Assembly (NCBI GenBank): GCA_012520135.1
Contig: JAAYOX010000126.1
Coordinates: 1 to 7,514 of the forward strand
Direction of reading: 5' to 3'
Source of the DNA: Clostridia bacterium
GTDB lineage: Bacteria > Bacillota > DULZ01
Length of the DNA stretch: 7,514 bases
Both the position numbers and the translations under genes were made by a program. The notes below the pieces were generated by a model, which made no database searches, had not been told where the DNA came from, and saw only the letters and a program-made list of their open reading frames with translations. How positions within the stretch are numbered: position 1 is the first letter of the stretch; each line of letters starts with the position of its first letter. This document shows, in pieces, positions 1 through 6,724 of this stretch.

Positions 1-2
1 CA

Positions 3-524
3 GCCGATACCAGAGAAATCATTCTGGAAGAAGTGCGAGTACCCGTCGACAATTTGGTGGGCCGGGAAGGCCAGGGCTTCGTATTGGCTATGGAAACATT
101 GGATTTAGCCAGACCCGGTGTGGGGGCAATGTCCATCGGCATTGCCCAGGCTGCTTTTGATGCAGCCTTGAATTACGCCAAAGAACGGCAACAGTTTGGG
201 AAACCCATCGGTGATTTTCAGACGGTGCAGAATATGTTGGCCGATATGGCGATGAAAGTGGAAGCAGGCAGGCACCTGGTATTCCAGGCCGCATGCAAGC
301 TTGAACAAGGACTGCCTTTCACTAAAGAGGCGGCTATGGCCAAAGCGTTTGCTTCGGACGTAGCTATGGAAGTAACTACCCAAGCGGTGCAAATACTGGG
401 TGGTTACGGTTACATCAGGGATTATCCCGTAGAAAAATATATGCGGGATGCCAAAATAATGCAGATTTTTGAAGGTACCAACCAGATTCAAAGGCTCGTG
501 GTTGCCAAACAGCTTTTTGCCTGA
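3..524 (+). CDS. Acyl-CoA dehydrogenase, C-terminal part (5' end outside window)
   Basis: The gene enters from the left edge already open; 173 residues are visible, ending at TGA 522-524. A GTG at 33 is internal, because the frame stays open upstream and reads ADTREIILEE, normal for this family just before the C-terminal helical domain. The ACAD signature 2 pattern is fully matched by QILGGYGYIRDYPVEKYMRD. The following IFEGTNQIQR carries the Glu that acts as catalytic base in short- and medium-chain acyl-CoA dehydrogenases. The ERQQFGKPIGDFQ stretch is the usual FAD/dimer-contact segment. The enzyme oxidises acyl-CoA to trans-2-enoyl-CoA with FAD and passes electrons to ETF, which fits the etfBA genes 83 bases downstream. 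Chain-length preference cannot be read from this part; a short-chain (butyryl-CoA type) enzyme is a reasonable guess only. Cytoplasmic. Confidence 0.95.
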   Translation, partial: ADTREIILEEVRVPVDNLVGREGQGFVLAMETLDLARPGVGAMSIGIAQAAFDAALNYAKERQQFGKPIGDFQTVQNMLADMAMKVEAGRHLVFQAACKLEQGLPFTKEAAMAKAFASDVAMEVTTQAVQILGGYGYIRDYPVEKYMRDAKIMQIFEGTNQIQRLVVAKQLFA

Positions 525-592
525 GGGGGAAGGAGGTTAAGAAGCGGCGTAATAAGTGGTTTGCGGCTCAATCAATAATCAGATATTAATTT

Positions 593-600
593 AAGGAGGG
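593..600 (+). promoter_or_regulatory. Ribosome binding site fixing the TTG start of etfB
   Basis: AAGGAGGG lies 7 bases before TTG 608. No ATG or GTG is equally well placed, and the protein from this TTG begins MNIVVLIKQ, the normal EtfB N-terminus. The TTG start is therefore well supported. Confidence 0.85.
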
Positions 601-607
601 ATTCCTT

Positions 608-1375
608 TTGAACATTGTAGTGTTAATTAAGCAGACCTTTGATACCGAAGCCAAAATCCAACTTACCGGCGACGGCAAGGTCAATGACCAGGGCGTCAAT
701 TTAATCATGAACCCTTATGACGAGTTTGCTGTGGAAGAAGCAATCCGGATTAAGGAAGCCAAGGGAGGAGAAGTCACCATCGTATCCTTGGGCGGTGACA
801 AGGCACAGGAAGCTGTGCGGCAGGCATTGGCCATGGGAGCCGATAAGGCTGTATTGGTAAATGATCCTGCATTGGAAGGAGCAGATCATTATGTGGTGGC
901 CAAAGTGCTGGCTAAAGTGCTGGAAGGAATGGAATATGACCTGATTCTCACCGGTTGGGTAGCTATCGATGACCAAAGTTCCCAAGTACCGGGAAGGTTG
1001 GCAGAAGTACTGGGACTGCCCCAGGCCAACGTAGTTACCAAGCTGGAAGTGGAAGACGGTAAAGTTGTTTGCCATCGCGAAGGAGACGGTTCCGTAGAGG
1101 TATTGGAAGTACCGCTACCGGCAGTAGTTACTGCTCAAAAAGGCCTGAATGAACCCCGTTACCCCTCTTTGAAGGGCATCATGCAAGCCAAGAAGAAAGA
1201 ACTGAAGAAAGTAAGTCTTGGGGATCTGGGACTGCCGGCAGAAGAAGCTAAAGCGAAAGTGGTAGGCTATCAATTGCCGGAAGCCAGACAAGCAGGTAAG
1301 GTTGTTGAGGGCGAACCTGCTGAGACGGTAAGTCAATTGATCGAATTCCTGACTAAAGAAGCAAAGGTTATATAG
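608..1375 (+). CDS. etfB: Electron transfer flavoprotein beta subunit
   Basis: 255 residues, the usual EtfB length. The N-terminus MNIVVLIKQTFDT and the nucleotide-binding segment around residues 116-126 (GWVAIDDQSSQ) are typical of the ETF beta/FixA family. Residues 154-175 contain a near match to the ETF beta signature (REGDGSVEVLEVPLPAVVT). EtfB pairs with EtfA to form a soluble flavoprotein that takes electrons from acyl-CoA dehydrogenases. It starts at TTG with a strong ribosome binding site and ends 13 bases before etfA, so the two are almost certainly co-transcribed. ETFs may be electron-bifurcating (NAD-linked) or not. The nearby EMO-type membrane oxidoreductase argues for a non-bifurcating, quinone-linked pair, but that is inference from context and not from a diagnostic residue. 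Confidence 0.95.
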   Translation: MNIVVLIKQTFDTEAKIQLTGDGKVNDQGVNLIMNPYDEFAVEEAIRIKEAKGGEVTIVSLGGDKAQEAVRQALAMGADKAVLVNDPALEGADHYVVAKVLAKVLEGMEYDLILTGWVAIDDQSSQVPGRLAEVLGLPQANVVTKLEVEDGKVVCHREGDGSVEVLEVPLPAVVTAQKGLNEPRYPSLKGIMQAKKKELKKVSLGDLGLPAEEAKAKVVGYQLPEARQAGKVVEGEPAETVSQLIEFLTKEAKVI

Positions 1376-1388
1376 GGGAGGGGAAATC

Positions 1389-2369
1389 ATGGGCAAAGTC
1401 TTTGTGATTGTTGAACAGAAGAACGGTGCTTTAAGAAAAGCTACCTATGAAGTCTTGGGTGCCGGGCGCCAATTTGCCGACCAATTGGGGGCAGAATACG
1501 CAGCCGTTATTGCCGGTCAAAATATCGGAGGCCTGGTTGACGAAGTGGCTTCCTACGGCGTAGATAAGATTTTTGTAGCCGATGATGAGAAACTGGCTAA
1601 TTACACTACCGGTGCTTACAGTGATGTTATCGGTAAAATCCTGTTAAAAGAGCAGCCTGACTATGTATTGTTAAGTCATACTGCAGTTGGAAAAGATTTG
1701 GCACCTCGCTTAGCTCAAAAAGTAGAAGCCGGTTTAGCCAGCGACTGCACAGCGGCTGTAGTTGAAGGGGATAAATTGGTCTTTACCAGACCGATTTATG
1801 CAGGTAAAGCATTTGCCACTGTTGAGAAAAACGGTGACATAATGATGGCAACTTTCCGCCCCAATGCTTTAGGCAGTTTTGAACCGGCAGGCAGCAAGGG
1901 TCCGGAAGTAGTTCAAGTCCCGGTGGAAATTGATCCTGAGGCATTGCGGGTTATTATCAGAGAGATTATTGAGAAAGCTACCGGCCGTGCCGAACTGACC
2001 GAAGCAGAGATCATCATCAGTGGCGGTCGTGGCATGAAAGGTCCTGAAAACTTCGCCATGTTGGAAGAAATAGCTGATTTGCTGGGTGCCGCCGTAGGTG
2101 CTTCCAGGGCAGCGGTTGATTCCGGTTGGAGAGAGCATAGCGATCAGGTGGGGCAAACCGGTAAGACAGTTTCTCCCATTCTGTACATTGCCGTAGGTAT
2201 CTCAGGAGCTATCCAGCATTTGGCCGGTATGGGTTCTTCCAAGGTGATTGTAGCGATTAATAAGGACCCTGAAGCCAATATCTTCAAAGTAGCCGATTTC
2301 GGTATTGTAGGCGACTTGTTCCAGGTAGTTCCGGTGCTGAAAGAGGAACTGAAAAAAGTAGTGTCCTAA
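1389..2369 (+). CDS. etfA: Electron transfer flavoprotein alpha subunit
   Basis: 326 residues, normal for EtfA. The N-terminal half is the ETF alpha/beta-type domain. The C-terminal half is the FAD domain: SGGRGMKG at about residues 211-218, the GASRAAVDSGW loop at 237-247 with conserved Arg240, the following QVGQTGK segment, and an exact match to the ETF alpha signature at 265-291 (begins LYIAVGISG, includes IQH, ends AIN). Start ATG 1389 is preceded by a purine-rich GGGGAGGGG that overlaps the etfB stop, giving tight translational linkage. With EtfB it shuttles electrons from acyl-CoA dehydrogenase to a membrane acceptor, here probably the product of the next gene. No extra ferredoxin domain is fused, unlike some anaerobe EtfA proteins. 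Confidence 0.96.
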   Translation: MGKVFVIVEQKNGALRKATYEVLGAGRQFADQLGAEYAAVIAGQNIGGLVDEVASYGVDKIFVADDEKLANYTTGAYSDVIGKILLKEQPDYVLLSHTAVGKDLAPRLAQKVEAGLASDCTAAVVEGDKLVFTRPIYAGKAFATVEKNGDIMMATFRPNALGSFEPAGSKGPEVVQVPVEIDPEALRVIIREIIEKATGRAELTEAEIIISGGRGMKGPENFAMLEEIADLLGAAVGASRAAVDSGWREHSDQVGQTGKTVSPILYIAVGISGAIQHLAGMGSSKVIVAINKDPEANIFKVADFGIVGDLFQVVPVLKEELKKVVS

Positions 2370-2372
2370 ACA

Positions 2373-2463
2373 GTCTGCTGCCTTTGGTCGTCGGTGGTCG
2401 GGGTGCATCTAATCCTTTGGGGCCTCTGATGACCCTGTACTGTGATGACCACTGACAACAGAC
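2373..2463. repeat. Imperfect inverted repeat in the etfA-EMO gap
   Basis: GTCGGTGGTC (2390-2399) is complementary to GACCACTGAC (2447-2456) with one wobble or mismatch. Outside these, GTCTGCTG (2373-2380) faces CAACAGAC (2456-2463), again with one mismatch, and 2381-2389 bulges out. The GTCAGTGGTC-type wording resembles degraded heptamer-type intergenic repeats. Whether it is a dispersed element cannot be told from one copy. Confidence 0.4.
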
Positions 2464-2469
2464 ATGGAT

Positions 2470-2513
2470 AGGGTTGCCGGTTCGCCTGGTATAGCAGGTG
2501 GTGCGGCAACCCT
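2470..2513 (+). terminator. Strong hairpin between etfA and the EMO gene; possible terminator
   Basis: Arms AGGGTTGCCG (2470-2479) and CGGCAACCCT (2504-2513) are perfectly complementary over 10 bp. Inside, CGCCTG and CAGGTG add a second stem around the loop GTATAG. The tail is TTCTTATAAAAT, not a clean T run, so full intrinsic termination is uncertain. It could be a partial terminator or an mRNA 3'-end stabiliser that sets the EtfAB to EMO ratio. Confidence 0.55.
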
Positions 2514-2541
2514 TCTTATAAAATGACTTGCTTAATTATGA

Positions 2542-2553
2542 GAAAGGGGTGAT
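2542..2553 (+). promoter_or_regulatory. Extended ribosome binding site of the EMO gene
   Basis: GAAAGGGGTGAT is an almost full-length complement of the Firmicute 16S 3' tail (AGAAAGGAGGTGATC with one A missing) and sits just before ATG 2559. It fixes the start and suggests strong translation. The same 12 bases recur at 5035-5046. Confidence 0.8.
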
Positions 2554-2558
2554 CCCCA

Positions 2559-4616
2559 ATGGTACCCGCCGGCGAAGTGGCAACAAGGGAACTGTATTGG
2601 AATATATCAGGACATTTATGGCTCTATGCGGTTTTTGCAGTAGCGTTAGCAATTTTCGTTTACGGTTTTTACCAGCAGTACCAATTATGGCGTTTAGGGA
2701 AAACGGAACTGAGAACCGATGAAATCGGACGGCGACTGAAGACTATGGTAACCCAAAGCTTTGGGCATGTACGAATTCTGAGGGATAAGCTGCCCGGCTG
2801 GATGCATTTCCTGATCTTCTGGGGCTTTGTAGTGATGGTTTTCGGTACTACGGTGGTATTCCTGCAGGCTGACCTGGGCTTGCAAATCTTTTACGGCAAT
2901 TTTTATCTGGTTTTGTCCCTGGCTATGGAATTTGCCGGTCTGGCTGCCTTAACCGGTGTCATTGTTTTTGCCTGGCGCCGGTATATTACCAAGCCTGACC
3001 GGTTGGATAACCGGAACGATGACGGCATCGCCTTGCTCTTGATCGGTGTGATTATAGCAACGGGGTTTGTGGTTGAAGGCTTGCGTATTTCCGCCACCCA
3101 GGATCCCTGGTTTGCCTGGCAGCCCATTGGTTATCTGGTGTCTTTAGTGATTAGCAGCATGAGTTTGGAGGCTCAGCAATTCCTGCACAAGTTTCTCTGG
3201 TGGTTCCATATGTTTTTGGCAATGGCATTTATTGCTTATTTGCCCTATTCCAAGTTAATCCATATTATCTTGATGCCTGCGGATCAATTCTTCAGTCCTC
3301 TGACACCCCATGGAACGATGACGCCTATCGATTTTGAGGACGAGGATATTGAAATTTACGGGACAGACAAGATTGAGGATTTTTCCTGGAAACACCTTTT
3401 TGACCTTGATGCTTGTGTCCGCTGCGGCCGCTGCCAGGACAACTGCCCTGCTTATCTCACAGGCAAACCATTATCTCCTAAGCAGATGGTGCAGAATATG
3501 CGTACCCATCTTCATGCCAAGGCACCTCATCTGGTAACAGCCAGGGAAGCTTTAGCCAAGCAAGGTGCTCACCTGGAAGTAGCAGCCGGCTCGGAGGCTA
3601 TTGCCGACTTTGAAGAAAACTTGGTTCGGGATGTAGTTACTGAGGACGAGATTTGGGCTTGTACTACCTGTCGTGCCTGTCAGGAGCAGTGCCCGGCCAT
3701 GATCGAGCATATTAACAAGACCATGGAACTGAGACGTTACCTCACTTTGACAGAAAGTGAGTTTCCGGCAGAGATGCAGTTGGCTTTCCGCAATATGGAG
3801 AATAACGCTAACCCATGGGGAGTCGGCTATGCTGATCGGGCCAATTGGGCAGAAGGCCTGGGGGTCACTACTTTGGATGAAAATCCCGATGTAGAATATC
3901 TCTACTGGCCCGGTTGTGCCGGTGCCTTCGACGACCGGAACCAGAAGGTATCAAAAGCCATGGTGAAAATCCTACAGGCTGCCGGTGTCAGCTTCGGAAT
4001 TCTGGGAGTGGAAGAGAAGTGCTGCGGCGATTCCGCTCGCCGGTTAGGCAACGAATATTTGTACAACATGCTGGCTGAGGAAAATATCGAAACCATGAAA
4101 GGCTATGGTGTCAAAAAGATTATCACCCAATGTCCTCACTGCTTCCAGACATTCAAAGTCGACTACCCGCAACTGGGAGGCGATTTCGAGGTTATTCATC
4201 ACACCCAGTTTATTAACGACTTGATCACCGCCGGCAAGATTAAACTTTCCGGTGATTTGGGTAAGAGTGTTGTTTACCATGATTCGTGTTACTTGGGGCG
4301 TTACAATGATATTTACACCGCTCCCAGGCAAGTAGTTTCTTCGGTACCCGGGACCAGATTGGTAGAAATGCCTCGTCACCATGACAAGAGCTTCTGCTGT
4401 GGTGCCGGTGGCGGGCGCATGTGGTTGGAGGAAACCATCGGTACCAACATTAATGATGCCCGGACGGAACAGGCCATGTCTACCGGAGCGGATGTGATTG
4501 GTACTGCTTGTCCCTTCTGTCTCACCATGATGACAGATGGGCTGAAAGCTAAAGATGAAGAAGGCAAGATGGCTGCCATGGACTTGGCGGAAATGGTAGC
4601 CCAGTCATTAGCCTAA
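2559..4616 (+). CDS. ETF:(methyl)menaquinone oxidoreductase-type membrane Fe-S protein (EMO, CCG/DUF224 family)
   Basis: 685 residues. About residues 20-240 form a NarI/cytochrome-b-like membrane part with helices near 20-38, 82-102, 116-138, 157-176, 190-200 and 212-236. Histidines in or near them (H83, H210, H217, H235) are candidate heme b ligands. Two ferredoxin-type [4Fe-4S] motifs follow: C286-C289-C292-C296P and C368-C371-C374-C378P. Two heterodisulfide-reductase-like CCG domains come next: C453, C488-C489-G, C525-x2-C528; and C577, C613-C614-G, C651-x2-C654. All expected cysteines are present. This layout matches the proteins encoded beside etfAB in Syntrophomonas, Syntrophus and related anaerobes, assigned to move electrons from reduced ETF into the menaquinone pool. 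That reaction is inferred from family and context. The rest of HdrABC is absent nearby, so a true heterodisulfide reductase is unlikely. Start set by the ribosome binding site at 2542-2553; followed by an intrinsic terminator. Confidence 0.9.
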   Translation: MVPAGEVATRELYWNISGHLWLYAVFAVALAIFVYGFYQQYQLWRLGKTELRTDEIGRRLKTMVTQSFGHVRILRDKLPGWMHFLIFWGFVVMVFGTTVVFLQADLGLQIFYGNFYLVLSLAMEFAGLAALTGVIVFAWRRYITKPDRLDNRNDDGIALLLIGVIIATGFVVEGLRISATQDPWFAWQPIGYLVSLVISSMSLEAQQFLHKFLWWFHMFLAMAFIAYLPYSKLIHIILMPADQFFSPLTPHGTMTPIDFEDEDIEIYGTDKIEDFSWKHLFDLDACVRCGRCQDNCPAYLTGKPLSPKQMVQNMRTHLHAKAPHLVTAREALAKQGAHLEVAAGSEAIADFEENLVRDVVTEDEIWACTTCRACQEQCPAMIEHINKTMELRRYLTLTESEFPAEMQLAFRNMENNANPWGVGYADRANWAEGLGVTTLDENPDVEYLYWPGCAGAFDDRNQKVSKAMVKILQAAGVSFGILGVEEKCCGDSARRLGNEYLYNMLAEENIETMKGYGVKKIITQCPHCFQTFKVDYPQLGGDFEVIHHTQFINDLITAGKIKLSGDLGKSVVYHDSCYLGRYNDIYTAPRQVVSSVPGTRLVEMPRHHDKSFCCGAGGGRMWLEETIGTNINDARTEQAMSTGADVIGTACPFCLTMMTDGLKAKDEEGKMAAMDLAEMVAQSLA

Positions 4617-4637
4617 TACTTGCCGACAACCTGCTGG

Positions 4638-4678
4638 GGTCTCTATGCTTCGCTGCTGTAGAGACCTTTTTGTTTATT
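4638..4678 (+). terminator. Intrinsic terminator after the EMO gene
   Basis: GGTCTCTA (4638-4645) pairs perfectly with TAGAGACC (4659-4666) around a 13-base loop containing GCTTCG. It is followed by TTTTTGTTTATT. It begins 22 bases after the EMO stop codon. The hairpin is a relative of the one at 6654-6682. Confidence 0.88.
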
Positions 4679-4793
4679 GACAAACTATATCTTGCTGATC
4701 TGAAAATTAATCAGCCTGGTTTTCATCCTCCTGTTGGTATCCCATAAGCGTCATAGCGGTTAATCAAAGGCTGAATATGAAACGCGATTTGGG

Positions 4794-4916
4794 TTGGTAC
4801 TGCTTAAACTTTTCTGTCTTCTCATGATGACTGGCGGGCTGAAAGCTTAAGGTGAGGAAAGCAAGTTGAATGCTATGGGTTTATTTGAATTCAGTTGCTT
4901 TTACCTGGAATTGCCG
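4794..4916 (+). pseudogene. Decayed second copy of the EMO gene 3' end
   Basis: Bases 4794-4889 align with EMO codons at 4498-4590. TTGGTACTGCTT is identical in both; then one inserted base shifts the frame. After that, CLLMMTGGLKA, a stop (TAA 4839-4841) and GEESKLNAMGLFE line up with CLTMMTDGLKA, K and DEEGKMAAMDLAE. About three quarters of the bases match by eye from CATGATGAC onward. Similarity seems to continue past the ancestral stop (CAGT 4892, TTGCCG 4911 match 4602 and 4620). Weaker matches on the same 296-base offset reach back towards 4679 (GACAA, GGTA 4736, CGG 4757), so the remnant may be longer. It keeps one Cys of the last CxxC and has no start, so it is not functional. It is either a local duplication or what is left of a second, tandem EMO gene. 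Confidence 0.8.
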
Positions 4917-5034
4917 CTGGGAAACTTAAAATTTCTTGCTATTATATTCTATTTTTAATTGCTTAAACATTAAATTCAGGAATTTTCTAAAAAGTATTTG
5001 AAGTCTCATTATAGAAAAGATTCATATAACATGG
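4917..5034. other. AT-rich leader upstream of the symporter gene, no gene seen
   Basis: The part of the 495-base gap right of the EMO remnant is AT-rich and holds no coding frame on either strand. TATAAC (5025-5030) and TATTAT (4940-4945) resemble -10 boxes, but neither has a -35 at normal spacing. A promoter for the symporter is likely here but cannot be placed. Confidence 0.4.
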
Positions 5035-5060
5035 GAAAGGGGTGATATATGGACTTTTGA
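5035..5060 (+). other. Strong ribosome binding site with a three-codon reading frame (MDF-stop)
   Basis: GAAAGGGGTGAT (5035-5046) is the same 12-base extended Shine-Dalgarno used by the EMO gene. It is followed at good spacing by ATG 5049, then GAC TTT TGA, a frame of only three codons. The true symporter start lies 51 bases after this stop and has its own ribosome binding site. This may be a minimal leader frame that tunes initiation or mRNA stability, or a relic of a lost gene start. The signal is visible; its use is inference. Confidence 0.45.
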
Positions 5061-5095
5061 CAGACTAAGGTGCCGGGACAAAAGGAAAAAATCCT

Positions 5096-5105
5096 AAAAA
5101 GGAGG
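5096..5105 (+). promoter_or_regulatory. Ribosome binding site of the symporter gene
   Basis: AAAAAGGAGG lies 6 bases before ATG 5112. It favours that start over the in-frame GTG at 5070, which would add a lysine-rich tail (MPGQKEKILKRRNT) that is unusual before the first helix and lacks a close Shine-Dalgarno. Confidence 0.8.
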
Positions 5106-5111
5106 AACACT

Positions 5112-6554
5112 ATGAACGCCACTGTAATGACTATTGTGATTATCTATCTTCTGGCAATGCTGGGGGTAGGGTGGTATGCTTCCAAGAAGGTTTCCAGTAA
5201 TGAAGACTTTATGGTTGCCGGCAGGCGTTTAGGACCGCTGCTTTTGGCCGGCACATTGGCGGCTACGGAAATCGGCGGAGGCAGTTCCTTGGGGGTAGTA
5301 GAGCAGGCTTACGGGAATTGGGGCTTAAGTGCTGCCTGGTATGTTATTACCATGGGAGTGACTTTTGTCATTTTAGCTTTTATCGGCCCTAAATTGCGGG
5401 CAGCAATGGTAAAGACTGTTCCCGAATATTTCCGGAGAAGATAAGGTGAGGCACCGGGGATCATTACAGCCATCATTATGATGTTACCCCTAATCGGATT
5501 AACGGCTTCCCAGTTCATCGCCTCATCAGTAGTCCTTTCCGTGATGACCGGCTTGGACTACAGTGCAGCAGTGATTGTTGTATCCATCATAGTCACGATT
5601 TATGCTATTCTCGGTGGTTTATGGAGTGTTACCTTGACGGACTTCATACAGGCTTTTTTGATTGTATTTGGCATGGCCGCAGCCATACCCTATGCCCTGT
5701 CAGCTGTAGGAGGCTGGGATCAGGTTGTAGCTACCTTGCCCCCGGAACAGTTCAGTTTTACGGGCGGTATAGGGTGGAAAACAATCATTGCCCTGGTTGT
5801 AATGTATACGGCTTCATTCACGGTGGGACAGGAAGCCGTATCCAGGTACTATGCTGCCAGGGATGACAAGGCGGCTGTCCAAGGTTCTATTCTTGCTGCC
5901 ATTATAAATTTTGTTTATGCCTTTATTCCGGCAGTGCTCGGCTTGATTGCTTTATCGTTGGTGACACAAGGGATTATTAATGCTGATCAAATTATGACCC
6001 ATGGTGCCCGTTATGCTTTGCCTGTTTTGGCCATCCAAACAATGCCTCCTATATTGGTAGGGCTATTATTTTCCGGTATCATTTCGGCTACTATGTCCAG
6101 TGCTGACTCCGACTTATTGGGAGCCGGTTCTATCTTCGGTAACGATATTTATCGTGTCTATCTCAAAAAAGACGCTACTGACAGGCAAGTCCTGATTACG
6201 ACCAGAATTGCGATGGCTGTGGTAGGTCTCGGGGCCATGATTATTGCTCTGACTAACAAGGGTAATATAATCAGCCTCTTGATGTTCTCCTTTACCTTAA
6301 GAGCAGGCGGTTCTTTTATTCCTTATGTTGTTGGCCACTACTGGAAAAAGGCCAGCATGCAGGGTGCCCTAGCCTCTTTAATTATGGGTAGTATTGGGGT
6401 GCTTCTGGTAGAAAGAAAGATAATTCCATTTTTTAATTTCGATCCAATCTATTTAGGTTTGATTTTGAGTTTAATAAGCTTCTTAATCTTCACTTACCTG
6501 TACCCCAACAAGCGGGATACTACTGAATTGGTGGACGAGGTATACAATAGATAA
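5112..6554 (+). pseudogene. Sodium:solute symporter (SSS family), interrupted by one in-frame TAA
   Basis: Read through the stop, the frame gives 480 positions, normal for the SSS family. The part before it has TM1 (about 4-20), the SNEDFMVAGRRLG loop and the ATEIGGGSSLG region, ending PEYFRRR. TAA 5442-5444 (position 111) stands where relatives usually have Tyr. The same frame resumes GEAPGIITAIIMMLPLIGLTA, so this is one base substitution and not a frameshift. The remainder looks intact: the AILGGLWSVTLTDFIQ motif, SATMSSADSD with Ser329-Ser330 at the place of the sodium-site Ser/Thr pair of PutP, and a C-terminal family signature around WKKASMQGALAS that misses the PROSITE pattern at one position (His). 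An ATG at 5478 opens the rest (358 residues) but has no good ribosome binding site, so restart is doubtful. Substrate unknown; a carboxylate would suit the context, as speculation. It may be a fresh pseudogene, a sequencing error, or read through. Confidence 0.85.
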
Positions 6555-6567
6555 AGATCCTGAGAAA

Positions 6568-6595
6568 GACTCCCCGTGTTATATTGTGGGGAGTC
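6568..6595 (+). terminator. Hairpin after the symporter gene; possible terminator
   Basis: GACTCCCC (6568-6575) and GGGGAGTC (6588-6595) form a perfect 8-bp stem with a 12-base AT-rich loop, 13 bases after the stop. No T run follows (CCGGGTTGTATAC), so it may stabilise the 3' end or terminate weakly. Confidence 0.5.
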
Positions 6596-6653
6596 CCGGG
6601 TTGTATACAAAAAGCTAATTAATTTGGTTTTAAGCGGTTTATTAATAAGTAAA

Positions 6654-6682
6654 GGTCTCCGGGCTTCGTTGCCATGGAGACC
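6654..6682 (+). repeat. Hairpin related to the EMO terminator; possible second terminator
   Basis: GGTCTCC (6654-6660) pairs with GGAGACC (6676-6682). The element is 29 bases, exactly as long as the hairpin at 4638-4666, with 22 of 29 positions equal, including the GCTTCG loop core. The following CTTCGCTATTTG is a poor T tract. Confidence 0.6.
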
Positions 6683-6724
6683 CTTCGCTATTTGTAGATA
6701 AATTGTATTTTTGTAAAAAGGTCT

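Noticed and set aside
105..491. Long antisense frame opposite the acyl-CoA dehydrogenase, and similar antisense frames opposite etfB, etfA, the EMO gene and citrate synthase
   Set aside because: They lie opposite strongly conserved coding sequence, have no recognisable domain, and lack convincing ribosome binding sites.
530..537. Second Shine-Dalgarno-like AAGGAGGT after the acyl-CoA dehydrogenase stop
   Set aside because: No start codon lies at usable distance, and the only nearby frame (TTG 560) closes after five codons. The real etfB signal is at 593-600.
2471..2512. tRNA-like look of the hairpin region containing GGTTCGCC
   Set aside because: There is no cloverleaf, acceptor stem or anticodon arm in order; only a long single hairpin can be drawn.
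2559..4616. Heterodisulfide reductase or glycolate oxidase subunit reading of the CCG protein
   Set aside because: The fused heme-binding membrane domain and the adjacent etfBA fit the EMO type better, and no other hdr or glc genes are in the window.
4677..4699. Perfect TTGACA (4677-4682) as a -35 box
   Set aside because: There is no acceptable -10 box at 16-19 bases (CTGAAA region), and it overlaps the T tract of the terminator.
4694..4715. Small hairpin GCTGAT/ATCAGC
   Set aside because: Only 6 bp with a 10-base loop and no T run. It lies in the region that may belong to the decayed EMO copy, so chance is sufficient.
5070..5111. GTG 5070 as the start of the symporter
   Set aside because: A strong ribosome binding site sits 6 bases before ATG 5112. 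The extra 14 residues are lysine/arginine-rich and not expected before the first membrane helix.
5442..5480. Frameshift as the cause of the split symporter
   Set aside because: Codons before and after the stop are in the same frame and conserved family sequence resumes immediately, so a single base substitution suffices.
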